A DNA stretch of 64,000 bases from Psychrobacillus faecigallinarum (GCF_014836595.1 NZ_JACSQO010000003.1:1-64000); one strand, 5' to 3'. Counted from the stretch's first letter, positions 16,951 through 26,357 are shown. Notes: generated by a model not told the origin, from the letters alone. Made by a program: numbers and translations.

Positions 16951-18207
16951 TTAAAATAAATCTAATGCCCTCTCAATAATAAGTGTAGCTGTATTTTCAT
17001 CAGGTGGCATCCATAGATTTGTAATTGGTCCATATACCACATGGTTTAGTTCAACTTCATAACCACCTTCCAAAAAGGCCTCTTTTGTAGGCAAATATCC
17101 TAAATAACCGTTAGTGTAGCCACCAAAAAAGGCAAGCTCATCCGAAAGTTTTTCTTTGAATTCAATGGCAGTTTCTGAGAAAGGTTCCATTGGTATTCCA
17201 GTAAACGACCCTTCGTTAATTTGAGTTGACTGAATTTCTATATTGATAGTTAAATATGTCTCATTTCGTTTGCGTTTATCTAAAATGACAGAATGCCATC
17301 TATCGGTATTTACACCCCATTCTTTTTCAGCTAGTTTGGCCATTTTATGTATTTCTAAAGGTTCAGGTATTTCTTTCAATCTCATCAATAATGTAGTTGA
17401 GACTACCTTTAAAATTTTAATAGGTTCAAATTTTACTTTAGGAAGCATGGTTAACACGTAACCGCTTAAAGCTTATGCCATTTTTTCCATATTCTCCAAT
17501 GAACCGCGATACATAGCATTAATATTCCCCGAAGCCCCTTGTACAACGATTACAGTACATTTTAATATATTTTCAAGGATTTCCCTTGTTAAGCCTGGAT
17601 AATCTGCTGATAAGATATCACTATCTCCTTTTAATACATTCGGATGGGCTGTACAGAATATAATTAGTCCGGATAATTTCTTTGTTTTCTCGTTTCTTAT
17701 CACTAAAATACCAACTCTTTTATCAACTGGACCAATTGGATTTGTACCCATTATCACTTTACCGTCAGGAGTATTTTCCCTTCGATTAATTCCTAATTCA
17801 CCAAGAGTTACATTCCAACCAATCTCTGATAGTTGTAAATTTTTATCGGCCAAAATCGCTGCTTTTACAGCGTTGCTCATTAATGTGTCTTTATAAATCT
17901 TAACTATTTTTTTTGTGCTTACTGTAGCGGGACCAGAATGCGTATGAGTATAAACTACTGTAATTTGTTCAGTAGGAATTTTCAACTTACTTGAAGTTTG
18001 TTTACGGATAACTAAAGTGTCTTCAACTAACATTCCAATATTATCAATACTAATAAACACAGATTTAGTATTATTGTTTTCAAACACAAATGCAGTTACA
18101 AAGATATGTTCGTTAATATTACTAACTCCTGTAGGCCGATGGTATCCGATAAAATCAATACCCAAAGGAGGTGTAATATCTACCTTGTAAACTCCTGCTC
18201 TACTCAA
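16951..18207 (-). pseudogene. Neutral/alkaline ceramidase-like hydrolase, broken by in-frame TAA
   Basis: Two pieces in the same frame form one 418-position reading frame interrupted by a single TAA at 17473-17475. The N-terminal piece (244 aa) has the ceramidase start GVYKVDITPPLGIDFIGYHR, the zinc motif THTHSGPAT, and ADYPG with VVQGASGNINAM; the C-terminal piece (from about 17470) carries FFGGYTNGYLGYLPTKEAF and ends normally. Neutral ceramidase-family proteins of this size (about 420-430 aa) are single chains, so a point nonsense mutation is the simplest reading. The substrate of bacterial members is often not ceramide. A ribosome site exists only for the first piece. Either it is a recent pseudogene or depends on readthrough. 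Confidence 0.8.
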
Positions 18208-18265
18208 ATAGTTCTCTCCATTCTATAGATTAACTTATCAAATTGTTCTTCAACAATCTGTTTCG

Positions 18266-18568
18266 TTAGTTTAATAAGAAACTCAGTACTGGTGGTAATA
18301 ATAAGAGGCTAATTGAACTGAAAATAAGTATTCTAGAAACTATTTTCGGTAATTTTTTTCTACCTTTTCCTTTATACCATCCGCTAAATTGCAATTTATT
18401 TCTATAGAGTACAAAAATCAGAATAAGAATAGCTAAAGAACCTAGCCAGTTATATTTTTCAGTATAAGTGCCAATTCCTATATACATTTCTTTTAAAAAG
18501 TAACCTAACATTGCACCTACAATAGCAAATATAAATATTACTCGTATTAACTCCAACAAGACTCTCAT
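18266..18568 (-). CDS. Small membrane protein, unknown
   Basis: A 100-aa protein with three hydrophobic segments (about residues 3-22, 42-57 and 78-98) and a basic loop (KGKGRKKLPK). GGGGAG lies just before the ATG. No family is recognised. It is 58 nt upstream of the ceramidase-like pseudogene and could have shared its transcript. Confidence 0.6.
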   Translation of the reverse strand: MRVLLELIRVIFIFAIVGAMLGYFLKEMYIGIGTYTEKYNWLGSLAILILIFVLYRNKLQFSGWYKGKGRKKLPKIVSRILIFSSISLLLLPPVLSFLLN

Positions 18569-18588
18569 GTTACTCCCCTAACTTTTTA

Positions 18589-18980
18589 TTAAAAAAATTT
18601 AACATTTATATCACAAGCCATCATTTTACTAAAGAAAAAAAACAGGTCTCTACGATCTGAACTGTTAAGACGTTCTCCTAGTACAAAAAGGTATCCATTT
18701 GGCAGAGCAATTACACCTAAATTTTGTGCTAAGTAAGGCTCTTCGTAACTTTAACCGGTAATAAAAAGTTCATCGTTTTCATAAGTGATATTACTTTCAC
18801 CCAGTCCAATAATTCATTTTTTCTTTAGTTTCCCACATTCAATAGCTCTTTTCTTATAGAATAATTCATTCAATTAATACCTTCGACATCGCGCTAATAA
18901 TACCTGCTCGTTAAACTACATTGCTTCAAAAGTATAATAAGTAAAAAGAGCCCCCTAAGCAGCTCAACAATATCTTTCAT
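18589..18980 (-). pseudogene. Signal peptidase I remnant (sip-like)
   Basis: A decayed S26 signal peptidase is readable by frame. From the ATG at 18980 comes MKDIVELLRGLFLLIILL, the usual N-terminal anchor. Further on the signs are IIGLGESNITYENDELFITG, then SYEEPYLAQN and LPNGYLFVLGERLNSSDRRD, which correspond to the conserved (K)R-IGLPGD, INGK-EEPYL and LGDNR-NS-DSR boxes of type I signal peptidases. The frame contains TGA at 18814-18816 and TAA at 18751-18753, plus a frameshift near 18900, and the total is shorter than an intact gene (about 540 nt). The catalytic Ser region is not recognisable. Confidence 0.7.
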
Positions 18981-19420
18981 TAAAGTAACCTTTAATTTAA
19001 CAAGACAATCGAATATATTGATATTTGTTCACCATAAAAAATAATGATGCTCCCTATAATAAACATTGGGAAGGCTAGCAATATCCTGTTTTTTTTAATT
19101 ATCCGTACTTCTATTATTATCAATATTACGTGATAGATTCCATTTAAAGTAGACGGATAATAACCTTAATATAACAATTATGATTAAGAGCGAATATGTG
19201 GCATAGGGGCCGGTAACGATCCTTTTAACTTAATAAGCACTTCAATATCTTAAATCCATATTTGCTTTTTAAAAAGAAACAATCCTAATAGGGAAAATAT
19301 ATTATAAATTCAATCTCATAAAAGACTGTTTTTCGAAAGCTTTAAACAAAACCTTCGTCATTCTAAGTGATATAACCATAGGCTATAAAGAAATAATTCA
19401 CTATTTTAAAAAGAGAATAA
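18981..19420 (-). other. Decayed coding sequence upstream of the sip remnant
   Basis: No intact gene is present in this stretch. The minus strand shows membrane-protein-like fragments in different frames, for example RILLAFPMFIIGSIIIFYG ending shortly before 18980 and YATYSLLIIIVILRLLSVYF near 19180, separated by stops. This suggests one or two degraded membrane-protein genes that once preceded the signal peptidase. Families are not identifiable. Confidence 0.45.
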
Positions 19421-19451
19421 AATAAAAATAGGGTGGCAAAATTGCCACCCG
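19421..19451 (-). terminator. Rho-independent terminator
   Basis: On the minus strand GGGTGGCAAT/ATTGCCACCC-type pairing (perfect 10-bp arms at 19431-19450) is followed by TATTTTTATTTT. It ends the lipoprotein esterase transcript. Confidence 0.85.
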
Positions 19452-19458
19452 CAAGAAT

Positions 19459-20466
19459 TTATTTTAATACACGATTGAGAAAACTAAATACTTCTTTTAG
19501 GTTTTCCTCTGAATTAAAAGGTTCCCCTCCGTGAACTGCGCCTTCCAAAAGTGTAAGCTCTACCTTCTCATCACCTAAAACATCTGTTAGTTTTTCAGAG
19601 AAATCAATGGACTGTTGCGTTGGCACGTTCGGATCAGCCGTTCCGTGTTGGATAAAAAAGGCTGGATCATTTTTTGTAATGTAAGTTTCCGGGTTCGCTT
19701 TCTCTACTTCCTCTATATTTTCGGTAATATTTCCTCCGATGTACTTGCTTTCCGGAGAATCATCTGAGCTTCGTTCTCCTATTTTTGGAGTGATTCCGGA
19801 TTCCGTAAACTGCTCATCCAGTTTCATAAAGTCAATTTGTCCATACCAATCAACGACAGCTTGTACTTCAGAAGAATATTCCATATTTTCAGTATTTTGA
19901 CCATTTAAAGAGTCGTCATCTCCACTCGTACCGACTAGTGCCGCTAAATTTCCGCCCGCACTGCCTCCCCATGCCACAACCTTTTCAGAGTCCAAGTTGT
20001 ATTCTTCCGCATTAGCTTTAACATAACGAATTGCAGCTTTTATATCACTAATCGCTGCAGGAAATATCGCTTCACCTGAAAGTCTATAGTTGACCGCTAC
20101 AACTGCATACCCGTGATTGACACCTTCTATCATGGCAGTCAGGTCCGTCCCTGTTTTATCTCCCTGCATGAATCCACCCCCGTGGATTGCGATGATTACT
20201 GGAAACGGTCCTTCGCCTTCATTGGGAAAATAAATGTCCAGCTTTTGCGTTTCCGATTGGCTGCCGTATTTTACATCTAATTGTTTGTTCTTAATGAAAG
20301 AGGTATCAATTGCCTCAGCAACCTGTTGTTTCATTTCTGCTTGCTGAGTTGTTTCCGTTTCTTCACTATTTTTTGGAGCCGTTTCTTTGGAACTGCTTGA
20401 TGAACACCCAGCTAATAATACCATTGCTAGGGACATTGATAAAATTGTTGATATAGATTTTTTCAT
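19459..20466 (-). CDS. Alpha/beta-hydrolase lipoprotein (BD-FAE/esterase type)
   Basis: This 335-aa protein has a lipoprotein signal peptide with lipobox LLAGC (Cys21), followed by a Ser/Glu-rich linker. The hydrolase domain shows the oxyanion motif HGGGF near residue 95, the nucleophile elbow GGSAGG near 170, the acid region HGTADPNVP near 272 and the catalytic His in GAVHGG near 311. It is probably an esterase or lipase-like enzyme anchored on the outer face of the membrane. AGGAG precedes the ATG at 20466; a frame-matching upstream codon is ignored because the lipobox would be misplaced. It is downstream of a two-component system (117-nt gap), suggesting co-regulation. Confidence 0.88.
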   Translation of the reverse strand: MKKSISTILSMSLAMVLLAGCSSSSSKETAPKNSEETETTQQAEMKQQVAEAIDTSFIKNKQLDVKYGSQSETQKLDIYFPNEGEGPFPVIIAIHGGGFMQGDKTGTDLTAMIEGVNHGYAVVAVNYRLSGEAIFPAAISDIKAAIRYVKANAEEYNLDSEKVVAWGGSAGGNLAALVGTSGDDDSLNGQNTENMEYSSEVQAVVDWYGQIDFMKLDEQFTESGITPKIGERSSDDSPESKYIGGNITENIEEVEKANPETYITKNDPAFFIQHGTADPNVPTQQSIDFSEKLTDVLGDEKVELTLLEGAVHGGEPFNSEENLKEVFSFLNRVLK

Positions 20467-20583
20467 TTGTGCTTCACTCCTAATTGTTTTGTATGTTCTT
20501 TCTATAAATTGATCATAACAAAACATTGTGGCACAAAAATGGCAGAAAAACGAGGTAAAATGAACGTTTTTCTGCCAAAAATT

Positions 20584-21822
20584 TTATGCTTTTTTTAAGG
20601 TGATAGTAAATGTGGTTCCTGCATTAGCCTGACTTTTCACACTGATTTTCTCCCCAAGCTGTTCCATGATTTCGAGCGCAATGGACAGCCCGAGGCCACT
20701 GCCTGTACTTGTATGCGATAAGTCTTCCTTGTTAAACCGCTCGAATATGTGCGGAAGAACTTCCTTAGAAATACCTGGGCCATTGTCCATTATCATGATT
20801 TCCGCTTTACGAGCTGTCGTTTTGGCGTCGATAGTCACTTTGCCATTTTCCGGAGTGAACTTAAACGCGTTATCGAGCAAAATGGTAAGCACTTGTGTGA
20901 TACGATCTTCATTTGAATAGGTTGCGGGCAAACTTTTCGCACGTTCTGTAATTTGAAATTGAAGATCCATGTCGTCTGCTAAAATAGCAAATGGCTCTGA
21001 AACTTTCGCTATGATTTCTTTTGTATTCACGATTGATTTAGTATATGCCGTTTTTTTGTATTGCAGCCTCGATAATTCAAGCAAATCCGAGATGAGTTTT
21101 TCTAAGCGAACACTTTCTCTCAAGATGATGCTGTAGTATTGGTCGATTTTTTCCTGATCTTTGACAACATGGTCCGACAGTGTCTCTGTCAAAGCTTTGA
21201 TAGATGCAAGCGGTGTTTTCAGTTCATGGCTAATATTGGCGACATAGTCTTTGCGCATTTGTTCAAGGTGATTTTTCTCTTTGATAAACAACGCAAGAAA
21301 AACCAGAATGATGATTGTTCCAATAGCCAGAGTTACGAAGAATACAAGGTAAAAACCATTAAGCGCTGCTTGATAAGCGCGTGCCTCTTTTAATAAATAG
21401 ATACCACCTGTCACTTTGTTGTCCTGGACCAATGGTTGCCCGATTATAATTGCTTGCGCAGAATACCCCGGTACTTCCTGGATTTCAACTACGGTTTTGC
21501 CACTGATAATTTTTGGCAAGTACGAGGTTAATTCCTTGTTTACTTTCGCATCAGAAGAAAATCTTGAGATTGGTTCATCGTTGTAAACATTGATTTCCAT
21601 TCCATGGACATCATAAGCCTTAATTAAATAATCATCGGTTTTTCTTATATTTTCACCATCCGCAACCTCTTCTCCGATCAACGTGAGGGGCGGCTGGAGT
21701 TCTTCAATTTTTGATTGGGTAAAGTAATGTTTGATTGCAAAAGCCCCCAAGAGCTGACCAGAAATAAATATCAATAGAATGACAAATGCAATCCACAGCT
21801 TACTTGAAAATAACCGCTTCAT
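20584..21822 (-). CDS. Two-component sensor histidine kinase (PhoR-like)
   Basis: The 412-aa kinase has two transmembrane segments (about residues 9-28 and 156-178) flanking a roughly 125-residue external sensor domain. The cytoplasmic part has the H-box NISHELKTPLASIK (autophosphorylated His near 196), N-box DNAFKFTPENGKV, G-boxes DNGPGI and GSGLGLSI, and F-box IFERF. The layout resembles PhoR/WalK-type kinases, but there is no clear HAMP or PAS. Its start overlaps the response regulator stop by 4 nt (ATGA). The signal is unknown. Confidence 0.92.
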   Translation of the reverse strand: MKRLFSSKLWIAFVILLIFISGQLLGAFAIKHYFTQSKIEELQPPLTLIGEEVADGENIRKTDDYLIKAYDVHGMEINVYNDEPISRFSSDAKVNKELTSYLPKIISGKTVVEIQEVPGYSAQAIIIGQPLVQDNKVTGGIYLLKEARAYQAALNGFYLVFFVTLAIGTIIILVFLALFIKEKNHLEQMRKDYVANISHELKTPLASIKALTETLSDHVVKDQEKIDQYYSIILRESVRLEKLISDLLELSRLQYKKTAYTKSIVNTKEIIAKVSEPFAILADDMDLQFQITERAKSLPATYSNEDRITQVLTILLDNAFKFTPENGKVTIDAKTTARKAEIMIMDNGPGISKEVLPHIFERFNKEDLSHTSTGSGLGLSIALEIMEQLGEKISVKSQANAGTTFTITLKKA

Positions 21823-22508
21823 ACAAATAACTCAAATTTATAACCGACACCGTAGACGGACTTTATGGAAAACTCGGGAGAAGCTTTAGCGATTTTTTGA
21901 CGGATTCGTTTGATTAGGGTATCGACTGCACGCGTGTCTCCGATATAATCATATCCCCAAACTTTGTACAGTAATTCCTCACGGTTGACCACTTTCCCTG
22001 TGTTTTTGACTAGAAAGGTCAAAAACTCCACCTCTTTTGCAGTAAATTCAATTTCCTGATTATTGATCAGAACTTCATAACCATCAATATCAATGGACAG
22101 ATTTCCTGCTTTTAAATAGTGGATATCTTCTTTTTTTGGTTGCACCCTTTTTAGTATGGTTTTGATCCTTACTACTATCTCTCGTGGAGAAAAGGGCTTT
22201 GTTATATAGTCATCGGCACCAATTTCAAGTCCGACAATCCGATCCACTTCTTCGCTTCTAGCGCTAAGCATAAGGATAGGAATATCGCTAGTTTTGCGTA
22301 TCTCCTTACATACTTCGGTCCCAAAAAGACCGGGCATCATGATATCAAGTACCACTAGATCAAAATTGTTTTCTTTTAGGAGTTTGAGTGACATCTCTCC
22401 ATCGTAAGCAGACACGCTATTCATACCTTCAGCTTGTAAATAAGCATTGATACTTTCATGAACAGCGACATTATCGTCACAGATTAATATGGTTATGTTA
22501 TGATCCAT
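21819..22508 (-). CDS. OmpR/PhoB family response regulator
   Basis: A 229-aa regulator with an N-terminal receiver domain (acidic pair in ILICDDN, phosphorylated Asp55 in LVVLDIMMPG, Thr/Ser and Lys switch in MLSARSE and DDYITKPFSP) and a C-terminal winged-helix DNA-binding domain (LLYKVWGYDYIGDTRAVDTL). The ATG at 22508 lies 9 nt after GAAGGGA; a TTG at 22526 has no site. It is translationally coupled with the kinase. Likely targets include the adjacent lipoprotein esterase; this is inference from position. Confidence 0.92.
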   Translation of the reverse strand: MDHNITILICDDNVAVHESINAYLQAEGMNSVSAYDGEMSLKLLKENNFDLVVLDIMMPGLFGTEVCKEIRKTSDIPILMLSARSEEVDRIVGLEIGADDYITKPFSPREIVVRIKTILKRVQPKKEDIHYLKAGNLSIDIDGYEVLINNQEIEFTAKEVEFLTFLVKNTGKVVNREELLYKVWGYDYIGDTRAVDTLIKRIRQKIAKASPEFSIKSVYGVGYKFELFV

Positions 22509-22699
22509 TACGGTAAATCCCTTCAATCTTTAAAGTTCATTTGTTTTGTTATTTTAATAGTTTTTTCGAACTCTATATTTTCACATATTAAATAAAAAAG
22601 CAATTCGAATAACTTTTTGACTATAACTCCTCTTCTGTATACTTTCATTGAATAACTCTTTGTTGCGCAAATATTAAAGCGAACCATCTATTGAAATAA

Positions 22700-22743
22700 A
22701 GCAACGATAAAAGTGTACAATGCACTTTTACCGTTGCTTTTTC
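22700..22743. terminator. Long hairpin, probable terminator
   Basis: AGCAACGATAAAAGTG pairs with CACTTTTACCGTTGCT, loop around TACAATG, followed by TTTTT on the plus strand. It lies about 170 nt after the stop of the quinone-reductase gene, on whose strand it may act as a late terminator. Confidence 0.6.
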
Positions 22744-22912
22744 AATTGTTTTAATTTTAGATTTACACTAGCTTAATCTGTTCCTAAAGGTGTAATATTC
22801 TAACCGCTAACAATAAAGTTGTTTAATTAAATACGCGACTCTTAAAGTTCCTGTTGCGTTAGTTTAAGTACAATATTTCCTAAAATTTGTTAACTTTTAT
22901 TATGTAAAATAA

Positions 22913-23893
22913 TTAGTCAATTATTAAAACAAGTTTACCATTTCCTATACCTTTAGATAGCTGATCAAAGGCCTGCGATGCTTGCTGAAGTGGCAAAGTA
23001 GTACCAATAATCGGACGTAATGCTCCACTATTTAGCATTCCAATTACACCATGAATGCTTTGTTCATATTCATCTTTAGGTGCATTCCAAAGAGCTGTTG
23101 CTAAAATATCACATTCCTTTTGCATTGCAAGACGTGGATTTATTTCTATTGAACCACGATTTCCGATGATTACAATCTTACCAAATGGTGCAATCAGCTT
23201 TAAATCTGTTTCTAAATTAATATTTGCTAAAAACTCAATAATTACATCTGGTCCATTGCCATCCGTTAAGGCTAGCACATCTTCAATCGTTGCTTCAGTC
23301 ACATGATCAATGACGATATCTGCACCAGCTTGCTTAACCATTTTTTTACCTTTAGGCTTACTTGCTGTCCCAATCACTTTAGCACCGTGAGATTTTGCCA
23401 TTTGGACAGCCTGTAATCCTAGCCCACCACTGGCTCCATGAATAAAAACAGTTTGACCTGGTCTCAGACAGGCACGTTGAAATAATGCACGATATGCAGT
23501 TAACGCAGGTACCCCTAATGCTGCACCTTGTTCAAAAGATACATGGTCTGGTAACAAATGAACCAACGTTTCATCACACACCATCTTTTGTGCAAATGTC
23601 CCGGTACTATTACTTCTCAGTAAAGAAGCAATAAATACACGGTCACCAACTCGAATATTTGTGACTTCTTCTCCAATAGCCTCTACAACCCCTGCACCGT
23701 CTAAGCCAGGAGTATAAGGCAATTGCGGTACACAAAACGCATATGTACCTGTTAATGTATAGGTATCACTCGAATTAACTCCCGCAGCGTATAAACGAAT
23801 ACATACGTCTTTTTTTCCTACTACTACATCCTCAACGTCTGTGTATGCTAACTTCTCAGGTCCACCAAAATTTGTAACTTGAATTGCTTTCAT
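22913..23893 (-). CDS. MDR-family NADPH:quinone reductase-like dehydrogenase
   Basis: This 326-aa protein has the medium-chain dehydrogenase/reductase layout: an N-terminal GroES-like half (GVNSSDTY, PYTPGLDGAGVV, GDRVF) and a Rossmann half with VFIHGASGGLGLQAVQMAK. There are no structural zinc cysteines, which places it with quinone oxidoreductase/enoyl-reductase types. It would reduce quinones or enones with NADPH in the cytosol. GAGGAGG precedes the ATG. A frameshifted small membrane gene is directly upstream. Confidence 0.88.
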   Translation of the reverse strand: MKAIQVTNFGGPEKLAYTDVEDVVVGKKDVCIRLYAAGVNSSDTYTLTGTYAFCVPQLPYTPGLDGAGVVEAIGEEVTNIRVGDRVFIASLLRSNSTGTFAQKMVCDETLVHLLPDHVSFEQGAALGVPALTAYRALFQRACLRPGQTVFIHGASGGLGLQAVQMAKSHGAKVIGTASKPKGKKMVKQAGADIVIDHVTEATIEDVLALTDGNGPDVIIEFLANINLETDLKLIAPFGKIVIIGNRGSIEINPRLAMQKECDILATALWNAPKDEYEQSIHGVIGMLNSGALRPIIGTTLPLQQASQAFDQLSKGIGNGKLVLIID

Positions 23894-23915
23894 GTTGTCA
23901 ACCTCCTCTCATTAA

Positions 23916-24163
23916 TTATATACAGAAAATTATTAATTTACAGTTTTCACATAACACTTCATACTGCATAGCCAAATCTACTTTTTGTTTAAAATTAGCA
24001 CACGTTAGCAACCATGCCCAAATCAGAAAACTACCAAATACCGCCACAAAGAAAAGTAAAATTATAAATATAACGTAAATTGATAATCTATTGATTTCTT
24101 GTAATCCTTCGCATTATCCACACGGTTATCCGAAAAGTACATTTTTAACTTTGCGTGTTTCAA
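23916..24163 (-). pseudogene. Frameshifted small membrane protein gene
   Basis: After GGGGG at good spacing a TTG (24163) opens KHAKLKMYFSDNRVDN, but the hydrophobic continuation NRLSIYVIFIILLFFVAVFG, then FLIWAWLLTCANFKQ is in another frame and ends at TAA 23916-23918. A single-base indel around the AAGGATTACAAG stretch would join them into an approximately 80-aa protein with one or two membrane helices. No family is recognised. It lies 22 nt upstream of the quinone-reductase start. Confidence 0.5.
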
Positions 24164-24179
24164 AAACATTCCCCCTTAA

Positions 24180-24371
24180 ATTAAGCACGAATATAATCAA
24201 GCATTAATTTCAAATTAGCTTTCTCTTATTGAACCAACCCGTTGCTATAAGTTAAAAAAAATTAAAGTTTCCTAAGCGACCTGTAACTAAGACCCAATGT
24301 TAAAAAACATCAAAAAAAACCTAATCTATTGAAACTTATCCACCTCAAAAAAATGTATTTAATTCCCTTTA
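24180..24371. other. AT-rich intergenic stretch, nothing recognised
   Basis: No reading frame, RNA gene or repeat is visible here; it separates the divergent frameshifted gene and the small secreted-protein promoter. Confidence 0.5.
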
Positions 24372-24399
24372 TTGAATATTCTGTATTTTAAGGTATAAT
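24372..24399 (+). promoter_or_regulatory. SigmaA-type promoter
   Basis: TTGAAT at 24372-24377 and TATAAT at 24394-24399 are separated by 16 nt, 33 nt upstream of the start of the small secreted protein gene. Confidence 0.7.
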
Positions 24400-24431
24400 T
24401 AAGGAAATTAATATGGAGAAAGGTGATGTAA

Positions 24432-24773
24432 ATGAAAAAACTATTAAGCATATCATTGTTTTTAATAGGATTAGTGTTTGTGTTCTTTTCATTTTCTACA
24501 AATTCTTTTGCAGACGAGAACGATAAAAGTTACGTAGATGGCCAAGTTATATCTGCTTCAGACACTTTAGACTACTCATATTTAACAAGGAACGATATAG
24601 GTTACAAAGATGGGCAAATTATAGCTGTTTCAGAGGACAACACCATTGAAGTATTTTATTCCAACTTCTCCGATATACAAGAGACCCATTATTATGAAGA
24701 ATTCGGTGATATGAGTTTAATCCAAGCTGTAAGATCTTTAAATGGTTGGTTTGCTACGTTCGCTATTGAATAA
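24432..24773 (+). CDS. Small secreted protein with internal repeat, unknown
   Basis: A 113-aa protein with a Sec signal peptide (KKLLSISLFLIGLVFVFF, likely cleaved after NSFA near residue 27). The mature part contains two copies of a short motif: YVDGQVISASD (about residues 35-45) and YKDGQIIAVSED (about 59-70), about 24 residues apart. No family is recognised. AAAGGTGATG precedes the ATG, and a sigmaA-type promoter is upstream. A weak hairpin with T run follows at about 24802-24822. Confidence 0.65.
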   Translation: MKKLLSISLFLIGLVFVFFSFSTNSFADENDKSYVDGQVISASDTLDYSYLTRNDIGYKDGQIIAVSEDNTIEVFYSNFSDIQETHYYEEFGDMSLIQAVRSLNGWFATFAIE

Positions 24774-24983
24774 AACTACTAAGTGAAATTTATCCCAAGC
24801 TCACCTATTTGGTGGTTTTTTTACTAAATGAAGTGATGGAAGTGCCACAGAGTGAAATAAGAACTTACTATGTTCCGATATCTATTTTGATCCAATGTCT
24901 TATTATCCTTTAATTAGATTCAACTTAAAGAAGATAAAACCTTCTTGAAATAACTACTTTTTATTTCTTTAGCCTTCTGAACT

Positions 24984-25025
24984 AAAAAAATGCTCTCCGC
25001 ATCTTAAATATGCAGGGAGCATTTT
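24984..25025 (-). terminator. Rho-independent terminator of the purine permease
   Basis: On the minus strand AATGCTCCCTGCAT pairs with ATGCGGAGAGCATT, followed by TTTTT. Confidence 0.85.
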
Positions 25026-25032
25026 ATTTTTA

Positions 25033-26334
25033 TTAGTGTGGTAAAAACAATAATTGAAATGCAAATAGGATAGCAAATATATATAGCATCGGATGTACTT
25101 TTTTTGCTTCACCTTTAACTATTTTCAAAATAGGGTAAATGATAAACCCAAAAGCAATTCCAGTTGCAATGCTTGAAGTAAGAGGCATGATCAAGATGAT
25201 TAAGAAAGCAGGGAATGCTTCGTCAAATTTACTCCATTCAATTTCTTTTACAGAACCAATCATCAATGTACCAACAATAATTAGGGTTGGAGAGGTAATC
25301 GCCGCAACACCAGATATGGCACCTACTAAAGGTCCAAAGAAAGAAGCAACAATGAATAAAACAGCAACGGTTAAACTAGTTAAACCTGTACGGCCACCAA
25401 CAGCAACACCAGATGAAGACTCAACAAATGCTGTTGTCGGACTAGTTCCAAACATAGACCCAACAGTCGTCGCAACTGAGTCAGCCAGTAATGCTTGACG
25501 AGCACGAGGTAATTTTTCGTCTTTCATCAAACCAGCTTGTTTAGCAACACCAACCATAGTACCTGTAGTATCAAAGAGTGTAACTAAAATGAATGAGAAT
25601 ACTACTCCGTATAAACCATAAGAAATAACTTGGCCAATTGCTTCAATTGGATTCCAAATTAAAATACCTTCTGGTAAATGAGGCAGAGCTACCACTTTAT
25701 CAATATGTAGTTGATTTGTTAACACAGCTACGATACCAGTAACAACCATACCAATAAATAATGCACCATTTATATTACGTACCATTAAAATAACAGTGAT
25801 TAATAAACCAAATAAAGTTAAGAGAACACCAGGGGAAGTTAAATCACCTAGCATCACTAAGTTACTATCACTTGCCACAACTACTTTAGCCATTCGTAAG
25901 CCTAGAAAGGCAATAAATAACCCAATACCTGCAGTAATTGCATGTTTTAAATTTTTCGGAATTGCCGTTATTAACTTTTCTCTCAAAGGTGTTAAAGATA
26001 AAAGAATAAAAATTATACCTGCTACGAAAACAGCAGCAAAAGCTGTTAAATAATCAATTTTTCCGTCTGACGCTAACACGACAGCGTAAGTGAAATATGC
26101 ATTCAATCCCATACCAGGAGCAATTGCGATTGGATAATTGGCGCAAAGCGACATCCATAATGTACCGATAACAGCAGAAATAATAGTTGCCATAAACACT
26201 TGATCAAGTGGTACACCTGCATCCGATAAAATAATCGGATTTACAACAACGATATATACCATTGTGAGAAATGTGGTCATTCCAGCAATAAGTTCAGTCT
26301 TTACATTCGTACTATGCTCCTTCAAACGAAACAT
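25033..26334 (-). CDS. NCS2/AzgA family purine permease (PbuG/PbuO-like)
   Basis: The 433-aa protein has about 12 to 14 membrane segments and the AzgA-subfamily signatures: TFLTMVYIVVVNPIIL at the N terminus, GMGLNAYFTY near residue 85, and LFDTTGTMVGVAKQAG near 250 with a second-repeat TTAFVESSSGVAVGGRTGL. AzgA permeases import adenine, guanine or hypoxanthine with protons. Which base cannot be said. The ATG at 26334 follows AGAAGG; the longer frame to 26376 overlaps the candidate operator. A PurR-like inverted repeat overlaps its promoter. Confidence 0.9.
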   Translation of the reverse strand: MFRLKEHSTNVKTELIAGMTTFLTMVYIVVVNPIILSDAGVPLDQVFMATIISAVIGTLWMSLCANYPIAIAPGMGLNAYFTYAVVLASDGKIDYLTAFAAVFVAGIIFILLSLTPLREKLITAIPKNLKHAITAGIGLFIAFLGLRMAKVVVASDSNLVMLGDLTSPGVLLTLFGLLITVILMVRNINGALFIGMVVTGIVAVLTNQLHIDKVVALPHLPEGILIWNPIEAIGQVISYGLYGVVFSFILVTLFDTTGTMVGVAKQAGLMKDEKLPRARQALLADSVATTVGSMFGTSPTTAFVESSSGVAVGGRTGLTSLTVAVLFIVASFFGPLVGAISGVAAITSPTLIIVGTLMIGSVKEIEWSKFDEAFPAFLIILIMPLTSSIATGIAFGFIIYPILKIVKGEAKKVHPMLYIFAILFAFQLLFLPH

Positions 26335-26357
26335 TTTATTACCTTCTTCCTTAAACA

